A stretch of 64,000 bases of DNA from Micromonospora sp. WMMD1102 (GTDB taxonomy: Bacteria > Actinomycetota > Actinomycetes > Mycobacteriales > Micromonosporaceae). The notes under the pieces were generated by a model. The model was given only the letters and a program-made list of their open reading frames with translations. It searched no databases and was not told where the DNA came from. The stretch spans positions 5,087,001-5,151,000 of the forward strand of contig NZ_JARUBN010000001.1 of assembly GCF_029626265.1 (NCBI RefSeq), in the 5' to 3' direction. Position 1 is the stretch's first letter. Every line of letters starts with the position of its first letter. Made by a program: the position numbers and the translations under genes. Below are positions 9,515 through 17,610 of this stretch, piece after piece.

Positions 9515-10330
9515 ATGGAGACCGCGACCGGAGGTGTCGTGGCGAGCGCGATCGAGGTCCGCGACCTCGTCGTGACCCGCGGCGGGCGGCGGGTGCTGCA
9601 CGGGATCAGCTGCACCGTGCCGCGCGGCACCGTCACCGGCCTGCTCGGCCCGAGCGGCAGCGGCAAGACCACCCTGCTGCGGGCCATCGTCGGCGTGCAG
9701 ACCGTGACCAGCGGCCGCGTCACCGTGCTCGGCGAGCCGGCCGGCAGCCGGAGCCTGCGGCGGCGGCTCGGCTACCTGACCCAGGCGCCGAGCGTCTATC
9801 CGGACCTGACCGTCCGGGAGAACGCCCGCTACTTCGGCCGGCTCTACGGGCTCGGCCGGGCCGAGGCGGACCAGGCGATCGCCGCCGTCGGGCTGGCGGA
9901 AGCCGCCGGCCAGCTCGTCGGCACCCTCTCCGGCGGGCAGCGCAGCCGGGCCTCGCTCGCCTGTGCCCTGGTCGGCCGCCCCGAGATGGTCATCCTCGAC
10001 GAGCCGACGGTGGGCCAGGACCCGGTGCTCCGGGCCGAGCTGTGGCAGCGGTTCCAGGCGATGGCCGAGGAGGGCGCCACGCTGCTGGTCTCCAGTCACG
10101 TGATGGACGAGGCGGCCCGGTGCGACCGGCTGCTGCTGATCCGCGAGGGCCGGCTGATCGCCGACGACACCCTGGCGGCGGTACGCGCGAGCGCCGGCAC
10201 CGACGACCTGGAGGAGGCGTTCCTCCGGCTGATCCGGGCGGCCGAACCGACCGACCCGGACGCGCCCGCACCCACCGGGACCGGCGGGCAACCGCTGACC
10301 GGCAGCGGCGACGGGAGGACGGCCCGATGA
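9515..10330 (+). CDS. ABC transporter ATP-binding protein (drug-efflux type)
   Basis: A cytosolic ATPase subunit of an ABC-2 type exporter, 271 residues. Walker A GPSGSGKTTLL lies near residue 44, the Q-loop YLTQAPS near 90, the signature LSGGQRSRASLACAL near 137-151, Walker B MVILDEPTVGQDP near 160, and the H-loop SSHVMDEA follows. The C-terminal extension DDLEEAFLRLI is the DrrA/CcmA-like tail. ATG at 9515 has a strong GGAGGAG eight bases before it; an ATG at 9508 is out of frame. The stop overlaps the permease ATG, so the two are coupled. Regulation is probably by the TetR gene just downstream. Confidence 0.94.
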   Translation: METATGGVVASAIEVRDLVVTRGGRRVLHGISCTVPRGTVTGLLGPSGSGKTTLLRAIVGVQTVTSGRVTVLGEPAGSRSLRRRLGYLTQAPSVYPDLTVRENARYFGRLYGLGRAEADQAIAAVGLAEAAGQLVGTLSGGQRSRASLACALVGRPEMVILDEPTVGQDPVLRAELWQRFQAMAEEGATLLVSSHVMDEAARCDRLLLIREGRLIADDTLAAVRASAGTDDLEEAFLRLIRAAEPTDPDAPAPTGTGGQPLTGSGDGRTAR

Positions 10331-11082
10331 ACCCGCGCATCCTGGCCGTCACCACCGGCCGCATCCTTCGGCAACTGCGGCACGACCGGCGTACCGTGGC
10401 GATGCTGCTGGTGGTGCCGGTGGTGCTGCTCACGCTGCTCTACTACATGTTCGGCGACCAGCCCACCCCGCCGGGTCAGCCGGACACCTTCGACCGGCTC
10501 GCGCTGGTCATGCTCGGCATCTTCCCGTTCGTGATCATGTTCTTGGTCACCAGCATCGCCATGCTCCGCGAGCGCACCTCCGGCACGCTGGAACGGCTGC
10601 TCACCACCCCGCTGGGCAAGCTCGACCTGCTCTTCGGCTACGGTCTCGCGTTCGGGCTGGCCGCCGCCGCCCAGGCCAGCCTCACGACCGGTACGGCGTA
10701 CTGGTTCTTCGACCTCTCCACGGCCGGCGACGCCGGGCTGGTGGTGCTGATCGCGGTGATCAACGCCGTACTCGGGGTCGCGTTGGGACTCTTCTGCAGT
10801 GCCTTCGCCCGGACCGAGTTCCAGGCCGTACAGTTCATGCCGGTCGTGGTGATCCCACAGCTCCTGCTCTGCGGTCTGTTCGTCGCCCGCGACCAGATGG
10901 CCGGCTGGCTACAGGCGATCAGCGACGTGCTGCCGCTGTCGTACGCGGTCGAGGCGTTGCAGGAGGTCGGCACGCATGCCGAGCCGACCGGCACGATGTG
11001 GCGGGACGTGGCGGTGGTGAGCGGGGCCGTCGTCGTCGCGCTGGTGCTGGCCGCGGCCACGTTACGGCGTCGTACCGGCTGA
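10327..11082 (+). CDS. ABC-2 type transporter permease
   Basis: A membrane subunit of 251 residues with about six hydrophobic segments (MLLVVPVVLLTLLYYMFG, IFPFVIMFLVTSIAML and later ones). The ABC-2 motif MLRERTSGTLERLLTTPLGK sits near residues 81-100. It pairs with the ATPase encoded immediately upstream (4-bp overlap) and probably forms a homodimeric or pseudo-symmetric exporter of small hydrophobic compounds, as in DrrAB-like systems. The exported compound is unknown. A TetR gene follows after 74 bp on the same strand. Confidence 0.92.
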   Translation: MNPRILAVTTGRILRQLRHDRRTVAMLLVVPVVLLTLLYYMFGDQPTPPGQPDTFDRLALVMLGIFPFVIMFLVTSIAMLRERTSGTLERLLTTPLGKLDLLFGYGLAFGLAAAAQASLTTGTAYWFFDLSTAGDAGLVVLIAVINAVLGVALGLFCSAFARTEFQAVQFMPVVVIPQLLLCGLFVARDQMAGWLQAISDVLPLSYAVEALQEVGTHAEPTGTMWRDVAVVSGAVVVALVLAAATLRRRTG

Positions 11083-11156
11083 CCTCCGCGTCGCCGGCCG
11101 GTGCCCAGCACGAACGGCGCCGGCCGGCGTCGGAGCAGACTGATACGAGGACGGCG

Positions 11157-11792
11157 ATGGCACGACGGAGCGGACGGCGACCGGGCAACCCCGACACCCG
11201 GGAGGGGATCCTGAGAGCCGCTCGGGAGGCGTTCTCCGAGCGCGGCTTCGACCACACCTCGATCCGGGCCATCGCGACCAGCGCCGGAGTCGACCCGGCA
11301 CTGGTCCACCACTACTTCGGCACCAAGGACCAGCTCTTCCTGGCCACCATCGACATCCCGTTCGATCCGCAGGAGGTGCTGCCGCAGATCGCCGCCGGTG
11401 GGCTGGACGGGATCGGCGAACGGCTGGTCCGGACCTTCCTGGGGGTCTGGGACTCCCCCGCCGGCACGGCCGCGGCGGCGCTGTTCCGCTCGGCGATGCA
11501 CAACCAGTGGACCGCCCGACTGCTCCGGGAGTTCCTGGAGACCCAGGTGCTCCGTCGGGCGACCGGGATGCTGGAGATCGACCCGGCCGAGGCACCGCTG
11601 CGCTCCTCGCTCGTCGCCACCCAGATGTCCGGCCTGGTCATCGTCCGCTACATCCTGCGGCTGGAGCCGCTCGCCTCGGCGCCGCCGGACGTGGTGGTCG
11701 CGGCGGTCGGCCCGACCTTGCAGCGGTATCTGGCCGGGGACGTCTCCGGGCTCACCGGAGCACCGGCCGCGCCCGGCACGCCGGGCGGATAA
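11157..11792 (+). CDS. TetR/AcrR family transcriptional regulator
   Basis: A repressor of the TetR family, 211 residues. The N-terminal helix-turn-helix spans residues 15-55 (ILRAAREAFSERGFDHTSIR, AIATSAGVDPALVHHYFGTK), followed by a helical ligand-binding domain whose C-terminus, with MSGLVIVRYIL, resembles the TetR_C family that follows DrrAB-type transporters. The ATG at 11157 has GAGGA about eight bases upstream. Its position after the ABC pair suggests that it represses that operon in response to the exported compound. It converges with the DUF2470 gene. Confidence 0.93.
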   Translation: MARRSGRRPGNPDTREGILRAAREAFSERGFDHTSIRAIATSAGVDPALVHHYFGTKDQLFLATIDIPFDPQEVLPQIAAGGLDGIGERLVRTFLGVWDSPAGTAAAALFRSAMHNQWTARLLREFLETQVLRRATGMLEIDPAEAPLRSSLVATQMSGLVIVRYILRLEPLASAPPDVVVAAVGPTLQRYLAGDVSGLTGAPAAPGTPGG

Positions 11793-11866
11793 CAGGGCGA
11801 CGGCTGACGCCCCCGGTAGGGACGGCAGGCGGCCCGGCGCCGGCTGACGAACCGGAGACGTGAACA

Positions 11867-11946
11867 GTCCGGGCGCCCTGGTCGGGTCAGCGGTCCGGGC
11901 GGTCCTGATCGGGTCGGTCAGTGCTCCGGGCGGCCCTGGTCGGGCG
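11867..11946. repeat. Degenerate repeats at the 3' end of the DUF2470 gene
   Basis: Three imperfect units of 23-31 bp (starting at 11867, 11893 and 11924; core TCCGGGCG..CCTG.TCGGG) cover the last codons and stop of the DUF2470 gene. They add an Arg/Asp/Pro tail beyond the point where the domain ends. Confidence 0.65.
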
Positions 11947-12714
11947 AGCTGGCGACCGGCCACTCCTGGGGCTGCCGCGCCGGCACAGTACCGGGTGCAG
12001 CAGCTCGGCCAGGTCCGCCTGGCCGGCGAGCGGGCGCGGGAAGGCGAGCCGGGCCCGGCAGCGGGTGCCGCGCCCGCCGAGCGCCACCACCATGCCGTAC
12101 CGGTCCAGCCGGAGCACCCGGGGCGGCGGCTCGGCCACGCCGGCCGGGGGTACGAGGTCGCCTAGCTGGCGCCGGAGGAAGGCGGCGATCTCCGGCCCGT
12201 GGTGGTTCGCGAGGTCGGCCAGCAGGTCCCGTTCCAGCGGGTGCAGCGGGTCCGGTTCGGCGGCGGCGTACTCGGCCGGCTCGACGTCGCGCACCGTGCC
12301 GGCCCGTTCCAACCGGATCTCCGCCGGTTCGAAGCGGTAGAGCGTGCAACCGCGCCCGATGTCCAGCAGGTCCCCGGTCGGTACGACCTCGGCGAAGTCG
12401 AGGGCCGCCTGCCGTGCCTCGATCCCGGCCAGCGGCTCCGGCCAGCCGGAGATCCACACCCGACCGAGCGGCGGCGCCCCGGCGGCCGGCGGCAGGTCAC
12501 GGACGTCGAGCACCAGCGCCGTACTCCGGCTGCCGTCGGTCGGCCGCAGCGCCGCGGCCAGGTCGCTGACCACGGAGACGAGCAGCAGTACCCGGCCGGA
12601 CGGGTCGACGGCGTGCCGGACCTGGTGCGGTCCGGGCCGGTACGCCACCTGGGCGGTGCCGGGGAGCCGACCGGCGGCGAGGGTACGGGCCACCTCCGCG
12701 GGGCTGGGCTGCAT
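11887..12714 (-). CDS. DUF2470 domain-containing protein, probably iron/heme related
   Basis: A 275-residue cytosolic protein with the pyridoxamine-oxidase-like split-barrel N-terminal half (RPGPHQVRHAVDPSGRVLLL, near residues 26-45) and a C-terminal DUF2470 region (HHGPEIAAFLRRQL and LRLDRYGMVVAL, near residues 167-215). This is the layout of HugZ-like heme-utilisation proteins. No heme ligand can be assigned from sequence alone. ATG at 12714 has GGAGG nine bases upstream. An IdeR/DtxR-like palindrome sits 21 bp before the start, so iron-repressed expression is likely. The C-terminal tail after HPVLCRRG is repeat-derived and probably not part of the fold. Confidence 0.8.
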   Translation of the reverse strand: MQPSPAEVARTLAAGRLPGTAQVAYRPGPHQVRHAVDPSGRVLLLVSVVSDLAAALRPTDGSRSTALVLDVRDLPPAAGAPPLGRVWISGWPEPLAGIEARQAALDFAEVVPTGDLLDIGRGCTLYRFEPAEIRLERAGTVRDVEPAEYAAAEPDPLHPLERDLLADLANHHGPEIAAFLRRQLGDLVPPAGVAEPPPRVLRLDRYGMVVALGGRGTRCRARLAFPRPLAGQADLAELLHPVLCRRGSPRSGRSPARPTRAARSTDRPDQDRPDR

Positions 12715-12734
12715 GACGTCGACCTCCAGCAGGA

Positions 12735-12765
12735 GTTAGCCTGACCTTAGTAAGGGCAGGCTAAC
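12735..12765 (-). promoter_or_regulatory. Iron-box-like palindrome (IdeR/DmdR type)
   Basis: A 15-bp arm GTTAGCCTGACCTTA faces TAAGGGCAGGCTAAC around a single central base, with one mismatch. Each half contains the AGGCTAAC core of the DtxR/IdeR consensus TTAGGTTAGGCTAACCTAA. It lies directly upstream of the DUF2470 gene and could bind two repressor dimers. Confidence 0.6.
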
Positions 12766-12801
12766 TTATCCTCTGATTCGCGTCCATCCGGGATCCGGCG
12801 C

Positions 12802-12863
12802 GGCGACGACCGGCCCGCTACCGGGTCTGCTCGGCGACGACCGGTCCGCTACCGGGTCTGCTC
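12802..12863. repeat. 31-bp tandem duplication covering an ABC exporter stop codon
   Basis: Units 12802-12832 and 12833-12863 differ by one base. Each holds the minus-strand sequence for the C-terminal EQTR followed by TAG, so the end of the ABC exporter gene, stop included, is present twice. Confidence 0.9.
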
Positions 12864-14636
12864 CAACCAGGAGGCATAGAGCAGGCCATAAACCGACTCC
12901 GGATCGCCGACCAGCTCCTCGTGCGGTCCGCGCTGCACGATCCGGCCCCGATCCACCACGATCACCTCGTCGGCGGCCTGTGCCGTGGAGAGCCGGTGCG
13001 CGATCGCCACCGTGGTCCGGCCCCGGGTCACCGCGTCGAGGGTGCGTTGCAGGCGTACCTCGGTGGCCGGGTCGACCGCGCTGGTCGCCTCGTCCAGCAC
13101 CAGCAGGTCCGGGTCGGCGACGTACGCCCGGGCCAACGCGACCAACTGCCGCTCACCCACGCTGAGCGCCTCGCCGCGCTCGCCCACCGGGGTCGCCAGG
13201 CCGAGCGGCAGCCCGTCCACCCAGTCGCCGAGCCCCAGCTCGGTGCAGGCCGCCGCGATCTCCTCGTCGGTCAGCTCCGGCCGGCCGAACCGGATGTTCT
13301 CCACCACCGTCGCGTCGAACAGGAAGCCGTCCTGCGGCACCATCACCACCCGGGAGCGCAGCGAGGCGAACCGGACCCGGTCCAGTGGCACCCCGGAGAG
13401 CAGCACCGCCCCCTCGGACGGGTCCATCAACCGGGTCAGCAGCTTCGCGAAGGTGGTCTTGCCGCTGCCGGTCTCGCCGACCACCGCGACCCGGGTCTTG
13501 GCCGGGACGTCCACGTTCACGTCCAGCAGCACCGGCGGGCCGCCCGGATAGCGGTAGTGCACCCCGGTGAACCGGATGTCGATCGGCCCGGCCGGCAGGT
13601 CGACGCCCTGCCCACCCGGGTCCGCCACGTCCGGGACCACGTCGAGTACGTCCAGCACCCGACGCCAGCCGGCCACCGCGTTCTGCGCCTCGTTGAGCAC
13701 CTCGGTGGCGATCTGCACCGGCTGGGTGAAGAGGGTGACCAGGAAGAGGAAGGCGGTGAGTTCGCCGATGCCGAGCGACCCGTCGACGCCCAGCGCGACG
13801 CCGAGCACCACCACCCCGGCCAGGGCCAGCCCGGCGGCGATCTCGCCGGTCGAGAAGCTGACCACGCTGGTCCGGATCGCCCGCTGCTGGGCCCGGCGCT
13901 GCGCGTCGATGGCCCGGTCCAGCCGGGTGGCGGTCCGGTCGGCGACCCCGTACGCCCGGATCACCGGGGCGCCCACCACGCTCTCGGAGATCGCCGCCAG
14001 CAGGGTGCCCATCCGCTGCCGGACCACCCCGTACGCGGCGGCGAGCCGCCGCTGGAAGATCCGGATCACCAGCACGGCCGGTACGAACGCGGCGTAGACC
14101 ACCAGGGTCAGCTGCCAGGAGTAGACCGCCATCACCACGGTGGTCACCACCACCTGACCGATGTTGACAAGCAGGATCACGCCGCCCCACTGGAGGAACT
14201 GGGTGATCTGGTCCACGTCGCTGGTGACCCGGGAGACCAGCGAGCCACGCCGCTCCGCCTGCTGGTGCAGCGTCGACAGGTCGTGCACGTGCCGGAAGGC
14301 GCGGACCCGTACCCCGGCCAGGGCGGTCTCGCTGACCGTGAAGAGCCGGCGCATCATCAGGTACCCGCAGAGGGTGGTCACCACCAGCACCGCCGCGGTG
14401 GCCGCCACCACCACGCCGACCACCCCGAGGTCGGGGCCGCCCGGCGCGCGCAGCCCCCGGTCGATGCCCTGCTGGATCGCCACCGGCACGGCGGCCCGGC
14501 CGATCATCGAGACCAGGGCCAGCCCGAGGGTGCCGGCGAGTCCGGTACGCAGTTCCGGGGAGAGCGCGAGGCCGCGCCGGAAGGTGCCCCAGGCGCTCTC
14601 CGCCCGCTCCGGCACCGGTGCCGTGGTAGTACTCAC
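12849..14636 (-). CDS. ABC exporter half-transporter, catalytic partner (permease-ATPase)
   Basis: A 595-residue half-transporter with an N-terminal six-helix domain and a C-terminal ATPase. Walker A is GETGSGKTT near residue 396, Walker B is LLVLDEATSAVD with the catalytic Glu, and the switch His is present (AIAHRLST). The signature is LSVGERQLVALARA instead of LSGGQ. The signature of one subunit completes the ATP site formed by the Walker motifs of the other, so the weak signature here belongs to the same composite site as the altered Walker B in the partner. This is the pattern of an asymmetric heterodimeric exporter. ATGA overlap with the upstream partner. Confidence 0.93.
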   Translation of the reverse strand: MSTTTAPVPERAESAWGTFRRGLALSPELRTGLAGTLGLALVSMIGRAAVPVAIQQGIDRGLRAPGGPDLGVVGVVVAATAAVLVVTTLCGYLMMRRLFTVSETALAGVRVRAFRHVHDLSTLHQQAERRGSLVSRVTSDVDQITQFLQWGGVILLVNIGQVVVTTVVMAVYSWQLTLVVYAAFVPAVLVIRIFQRRLAAAYGVVRQRMGTLLAAISESVVGAPVIRAYGVADRTATRLDRAIDAQRRAQQRAIRTSVVSFSTGEIAAGLALAGVVVLGVALGVDGSLGIGELTAFLFLVTLFTQPVQIATEVLNEAQNAVAGWRRVLDVLDVVPDVADPGGQGVDLPAGPIDIRFTGVHYRYPGGPPVLLDVNVDVPAKTRVAVVGETGSGKTTFAKLLTRLMDPSEGAVLLSGVPLDRVRFASLRSRVVMVPQDGFLFDATVVENIRFGRPELTDEEIAAACTELGLGDWVDGLPLGLATPVGERGEALSVGERQLVALARAYVADPDLLVLDEATSAVDPATEVRLQRTLDAVTRGRTTVAIAHRLSTAQAADEVIVVDRGRIVQRGPHEELVGDPESVYGLLYASWLEQTR

Positions 14637-16747
14637 GCGTCCACCTCTTCGCCTCGCCGGGTCGCCGGGTCGGCGTACGTCCGTTCCCGTTCCGCCTCGG
14701 CCCGCTCGTACGCGGTGACCAGCGCGGCATAGCCGGGCGTGGTACGCAGCAGCGTGGCGTGCGTACCCCGCCCGACGACCCGGCCGTGCTCGACGTAGAC
14801 CACCTCGTCGGCGAGCGCGATCGTCGCCCGCCGGTACGCCACCACCAGGATCGACGCCCCCGGTCCGGGCGGGCTGTCGGCGTCGGCGCCGGGCCCGGGG
14901 CCGGGATGGAGATCGCGATCGGGGTCGGTCGGTGTCGACCGCCCGCCGCGCAGCGCCGCCAGGATCCGCGCCTCCACCCTCGGGTCGACCGCGCTGGTGG
15001 CGTCGTCGAGCACCAGCAGCCGGGGTCGGCCGGCCAGTGCCCGGGCCAGGGTGAGCCGCTGCCGCTGGCCGCCGGAGAGCACCGCCCCGCGCTCGCCGAC
15101 CAGGGTGTCCAGCGCCTCCGGCAGCGCTGCCACGAAGCCGTCCGCCTCGGCCAGCCGCAGCGCCGCCCAGACGTCGTCGTCGGTGATGCCGTCCCGGCCC
15201 AGCGAGACGTTCTCCCGGATGGTGTCGTCGAAGACGAACGGCACCTGGGCGACCAGCGCGGTGTTGTCGGCGAGCGAGGCGGCGGTCAGCGCGCGCAGGT
15301 CGGTCCCGTCCAGGTGCACCGTGCCGGCGTCCGGGTCGACCAGCCGGACCGCGAGGGAGACGATCGTCGACTTGCCGGAGCCGGTCGGCCCGACCAGCGC
15401 CACCGTGCGGCCGGGCGGGACGGTGAACGAGACGTCGTGCAGCACCGGCACCGGCCCGGACACCGGCTGGTCGCCGGCCGGTCCGGGGGCGGAGCCGGCC
15501 GGCGCGGCGACTGGCTCGGCGGCTGGCTCGGCGGCTGGCTCGGCGACCGCGTCAGGGGCCGGTTCGGTCGGTGGCACCACGTCGGTCGGCCGGGCCGCCG
15601 CCTCCGGCTGCTCGACGGCCAGGCCCGGCTCGGCGGGCGCGGTGGCCGGCGGCGACTCCGCCGGGGCGTACCCGAAGGTGACCCGGTCGAAGGCGAGGGT
15701 GGCCGGACGGCCGTCCCGGCGGTCCAGCGTGGTGTCGCCGTACGGCATCTCGCCGGTCGCGGTGAGCACCGCCTGCAACCGGTCCCAGCCGGCGACGCTG
15801 CGCGGCAGTTCGGCCAGCACCCAGCCGATCGCCCGGACCGGGAACGCCAGCACGCTGAAGAGGAACGCCACGCTCACCAGTTCGGTGATGGTGACCGCGC
15901 CCTGGCCCAGCCGGACCGCCCCGACCAGCAGCACGGCCAGGGTGCCGAGGCTGGGCAGGGTCTCCAGCACCGGGTCGAAGACGCCCCGGAGCCGGCCGAC
16001 CGAGATCAGCGCGTCCCGCAGCTCGCCGGCCTGTGCGGCGAACCGGTCGGTCTCCCGGGCCTCCTGGCCCATGGTCTTGACCACAAGCGCTCCGTCGAAG
16101 CTCTCGTGCGCGATGGCGCTGACCTCGGCGCGCATCTGCTGCGCCCGGGCCTGCCGGGGAGCCATCCGTCGGGAGTAGACGACGTTCAGGGTGAACAGCG
16201 CGGGGAAGATCGCCACGCCGACGAGCGCCAGCACCCAGTCGCTGACGAAGAGCGAGCCCATCGCCGCGACCAGCATCACCAGGGTGCCGACCGCGAACGG
16301 CAGCGGCGCGATCGGGAACCAGGCGGCCTCGACGTCGGAGTTGGCGTTGGACAGCAGGGTGCCGGTGGCGTGCCGGTGGTGCCAGGAGATCGGGAGTTCG
16401 AGGTAGCGGCGGGTGATCCGGCGCCGGTAGCTGGCCTGCATCCGGTACTGCATGAAGCCGGCGCCGAGCCGGCGGCCGAACATCCCGAGTACCCGGCCGA
16501 GGCTCACCACGATCAGCGCGGCGGCGCCGACCAGCACCGCGGACAGGTCGGCCCGGCCGGTCTCCAGCGAGGGCACCACCACCTCGCCGACGACGGCGCC
16601 GACCACGTACGCGCTGGCGATGATCAACAGGCTGTAGAGGACGCTGCCGACGACCGCGACCGCGAAGATCCGTGGCTCCTCCCGGACCGCGTAGCCGAGG
16701 ACCCTGAGCCCCCGGATGAGTGTGTCCCGGCTTGTCTTGCCCGCCAC
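14633..16747 (-). CDS. ABC exporter half-transporter, degenerate-site partner
   Basis: A 704-residue half-transporter, longer than its partner. The membrane domain (to about residue 340) is followed by a roughly 90-residue Pro/Ala/Glu-rich insert (AEPAAEPAAEPVAAPAG) just before the ATPase. The insert separates an early ATPase-like strand (RPATLAFDRVTFGYAP) from VLHDVSFTVPPG. Walker A is GPTGSGKST and the signature LSGGQRQRLTLARAL is canonical. The catalytic Glu after Walker B is Asp (LLVLDDATSAVD) and the switch His appears to be replaced (VVAYRRAT); a second Gly/Pro insert precedes it. One ATP site is therefore probably non-hydrolytic. Start GTG at 16747. The substrate is unknown. Confidence 0.92.
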   Translation of the reverse strand: MAGKTSRDTLIRGLRVLGYAVREEPRIFAVAVVGSVLYSLLIIASAYVVGAVVGEVVVPSLETGRADLSAVLVGAAALIVVSLGRVLGMFGRRLGAGFMQYRMQASYRRRITRRYLELPISWHHRHATGTLLSNANSDVEAAWFPIAPLPFAVGTLVMLVAAMGSLFVSDWVLALVGVAIFPALFTLNVVYSRRMAPRQARAQQMRAEVSAIAHESFDGALVVKTMGQEARETDRFAAQAGELRDALISVGRLRGVFDPVLETLPSLGTLAVLLVGAVRLGQGAVTITELVSVAFLFSVLAFPVRAIGWVLAELPRSVAGWDRLQAVLTATGEMPYGDTTLDRRDGRPATLAFDRVTFGYAPAESPPATAPAEPGLAVEQPEAAARPTDVVPPTEPAPDAVAEPAAEPAAEPVAAPAGSAPGPAGDQPVSGPVPVLHDVSFTVPPGRTVALVGPTGSGKSTIVSLAVRLVDPDAGTVHLDGTDLRALTAASLADNTALVAQVPFVFDDTIRENVSLGRDGITDDDVWAALRLAEADGFVAALPEALDTLVGERGAVLSGGQRQRLTLARALAGRPRLLVLDDATSAVDPRVEARILAALRGGRSTPTDPDRDLHPGPGPGADADSPPGPGASILVVAYRRATIALADEVVYVEHGRVVGRGTHATLLRTTPGYAALVTAYERAEAERERTYADPATRRGEEVDA

Positions 16748-16826
16748 GCTGTCCCCCGCCGTAAGCCTCCTGCGTCCAGATCATCCTTACTGATCAGACG
16801 GGGTGATGACGAACCGATTGGCTCCG

Positions 16827-16863
16827 GTGATAGCGAGTCTGCCCTGATTGTGTCTGCTATCAC
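16827..16863. promoter_or_regulatory. Inverted repeat between divergent ABC exporter and TIGR03085 genes
   Basis: GTGATAGC (16827-16834) and GCTATCAC (16856-16863) form perfect 8-bp arms 21 bp apart in the 208-bp divergent region, about two helix turns centre to centre plus half-sites. It could be an operator for either direction. There is no T-tract, and its location argues against a terminator. Confidence 0.4.
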
Positions 16864-16955
16864 AGCCTGTTCCCCGGGTGCCGGCCACCCGCCGGGCCGG
16901 CCGACCGACGCCGCCGCGCCACGCCGGTCGGCCGGATCAGGATTACGATCAAGAC

Positions 16956-17585
16956 ATGCCCCGCTACGCGGACACGGAGCGACAGTCGCTGGCCGATCTC
17001 CTCCTGACGGTCGGGCCGGACGCGCCGACGATCATCCCGGAGTGGGCCGCCCGGGACCTCGCCGCCCACCTGGTGACCCGGGAGCGCCGCCCGGACGCGG
17101 CCGCCGGCCTGCTGCTCCCGCCGCTTCGCCGGCACGGCGAACGGGTCCAGGCGGCGGTGGCGGCCAGGCCGTACCCGGACCTGGTCGACCAGATCCGGCG
17201 GCCGCCCCGGTGGAGTCCACTGGCGCTGCCGCCGCTCCACGAGCTGGTCAACCTGCTCGAATACTTCGTCCACCACGAGGACCTCCGGCGGGGCCGGTCC
17301 GACTGGCAGCCCCGGCAGCTTCCGGCCGGAGAGCAGGCGGCGCTGTTCAAGCGCGTCCCGACGATGGCCCGGCTCGCGCTGCGCCGGTTCCCGGCCGCCC
17401 TGCTGATCCAGGCGCCCGAGCACGGCGAGGCCACCGCCGGAGCCGGCGGCGAGCAGCTCCGGATGGTCGGCTCGCCCGGCGAACTGATCATGTTCCTCTT
17501 TGGGCGGCAACGCGTCGCCCGGGTGCAACTGGTCGGCCCGCCCGCGCTCACCGAGCGGTTGCGGTCCGCGAAACTCGGGATCTGA
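16956..17585 (+). CDS. TIGR03085 family protein (maleylpyruvate isomerase-like metal-binding fold)
   Basis: A 209-residue protein of the DinB/MDMPI-like four-helix family. It starts MPRYADTERQSLADLLLTVG and continues with the TIGR03085 pattern of WAARDLAAHLVTRERRPDAA (around residue 30) and LVNLLEYFVHHEDLRRG (around residue 97). His residues in AAHLV and FVHHED fit the expected metal site. The enzymatic role is unknown. The terpene synthase starts 25 bp after its stop on the same strand, suggesting one transcript. In other actinobacteria, relatives often sit near his/trp genes, so the pairing here is unusual. Confidence 0.85.
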   Translation: MPRYADTERQSLADLLLTVGPDAPTIIPEWAARDLAAHLVTRERRPDAAAGLLLPPLRRHGERVQAAVAARPYPDLVDQIRRPPRWSPLALPPLHELVNLLEYFVHHEDLRRGRSDWQPRQLPAGEQAALFKRVPTMARLALRRFPAALLIQAPEHGEATAGAGGEQLRMVGSPGELIMFLFGRQRVARVQLVGPPALTERLRSAKLGI

Positions 17586-17610
17586 CCTCACCGGGCGGGC
17601 GGACGTGCCG

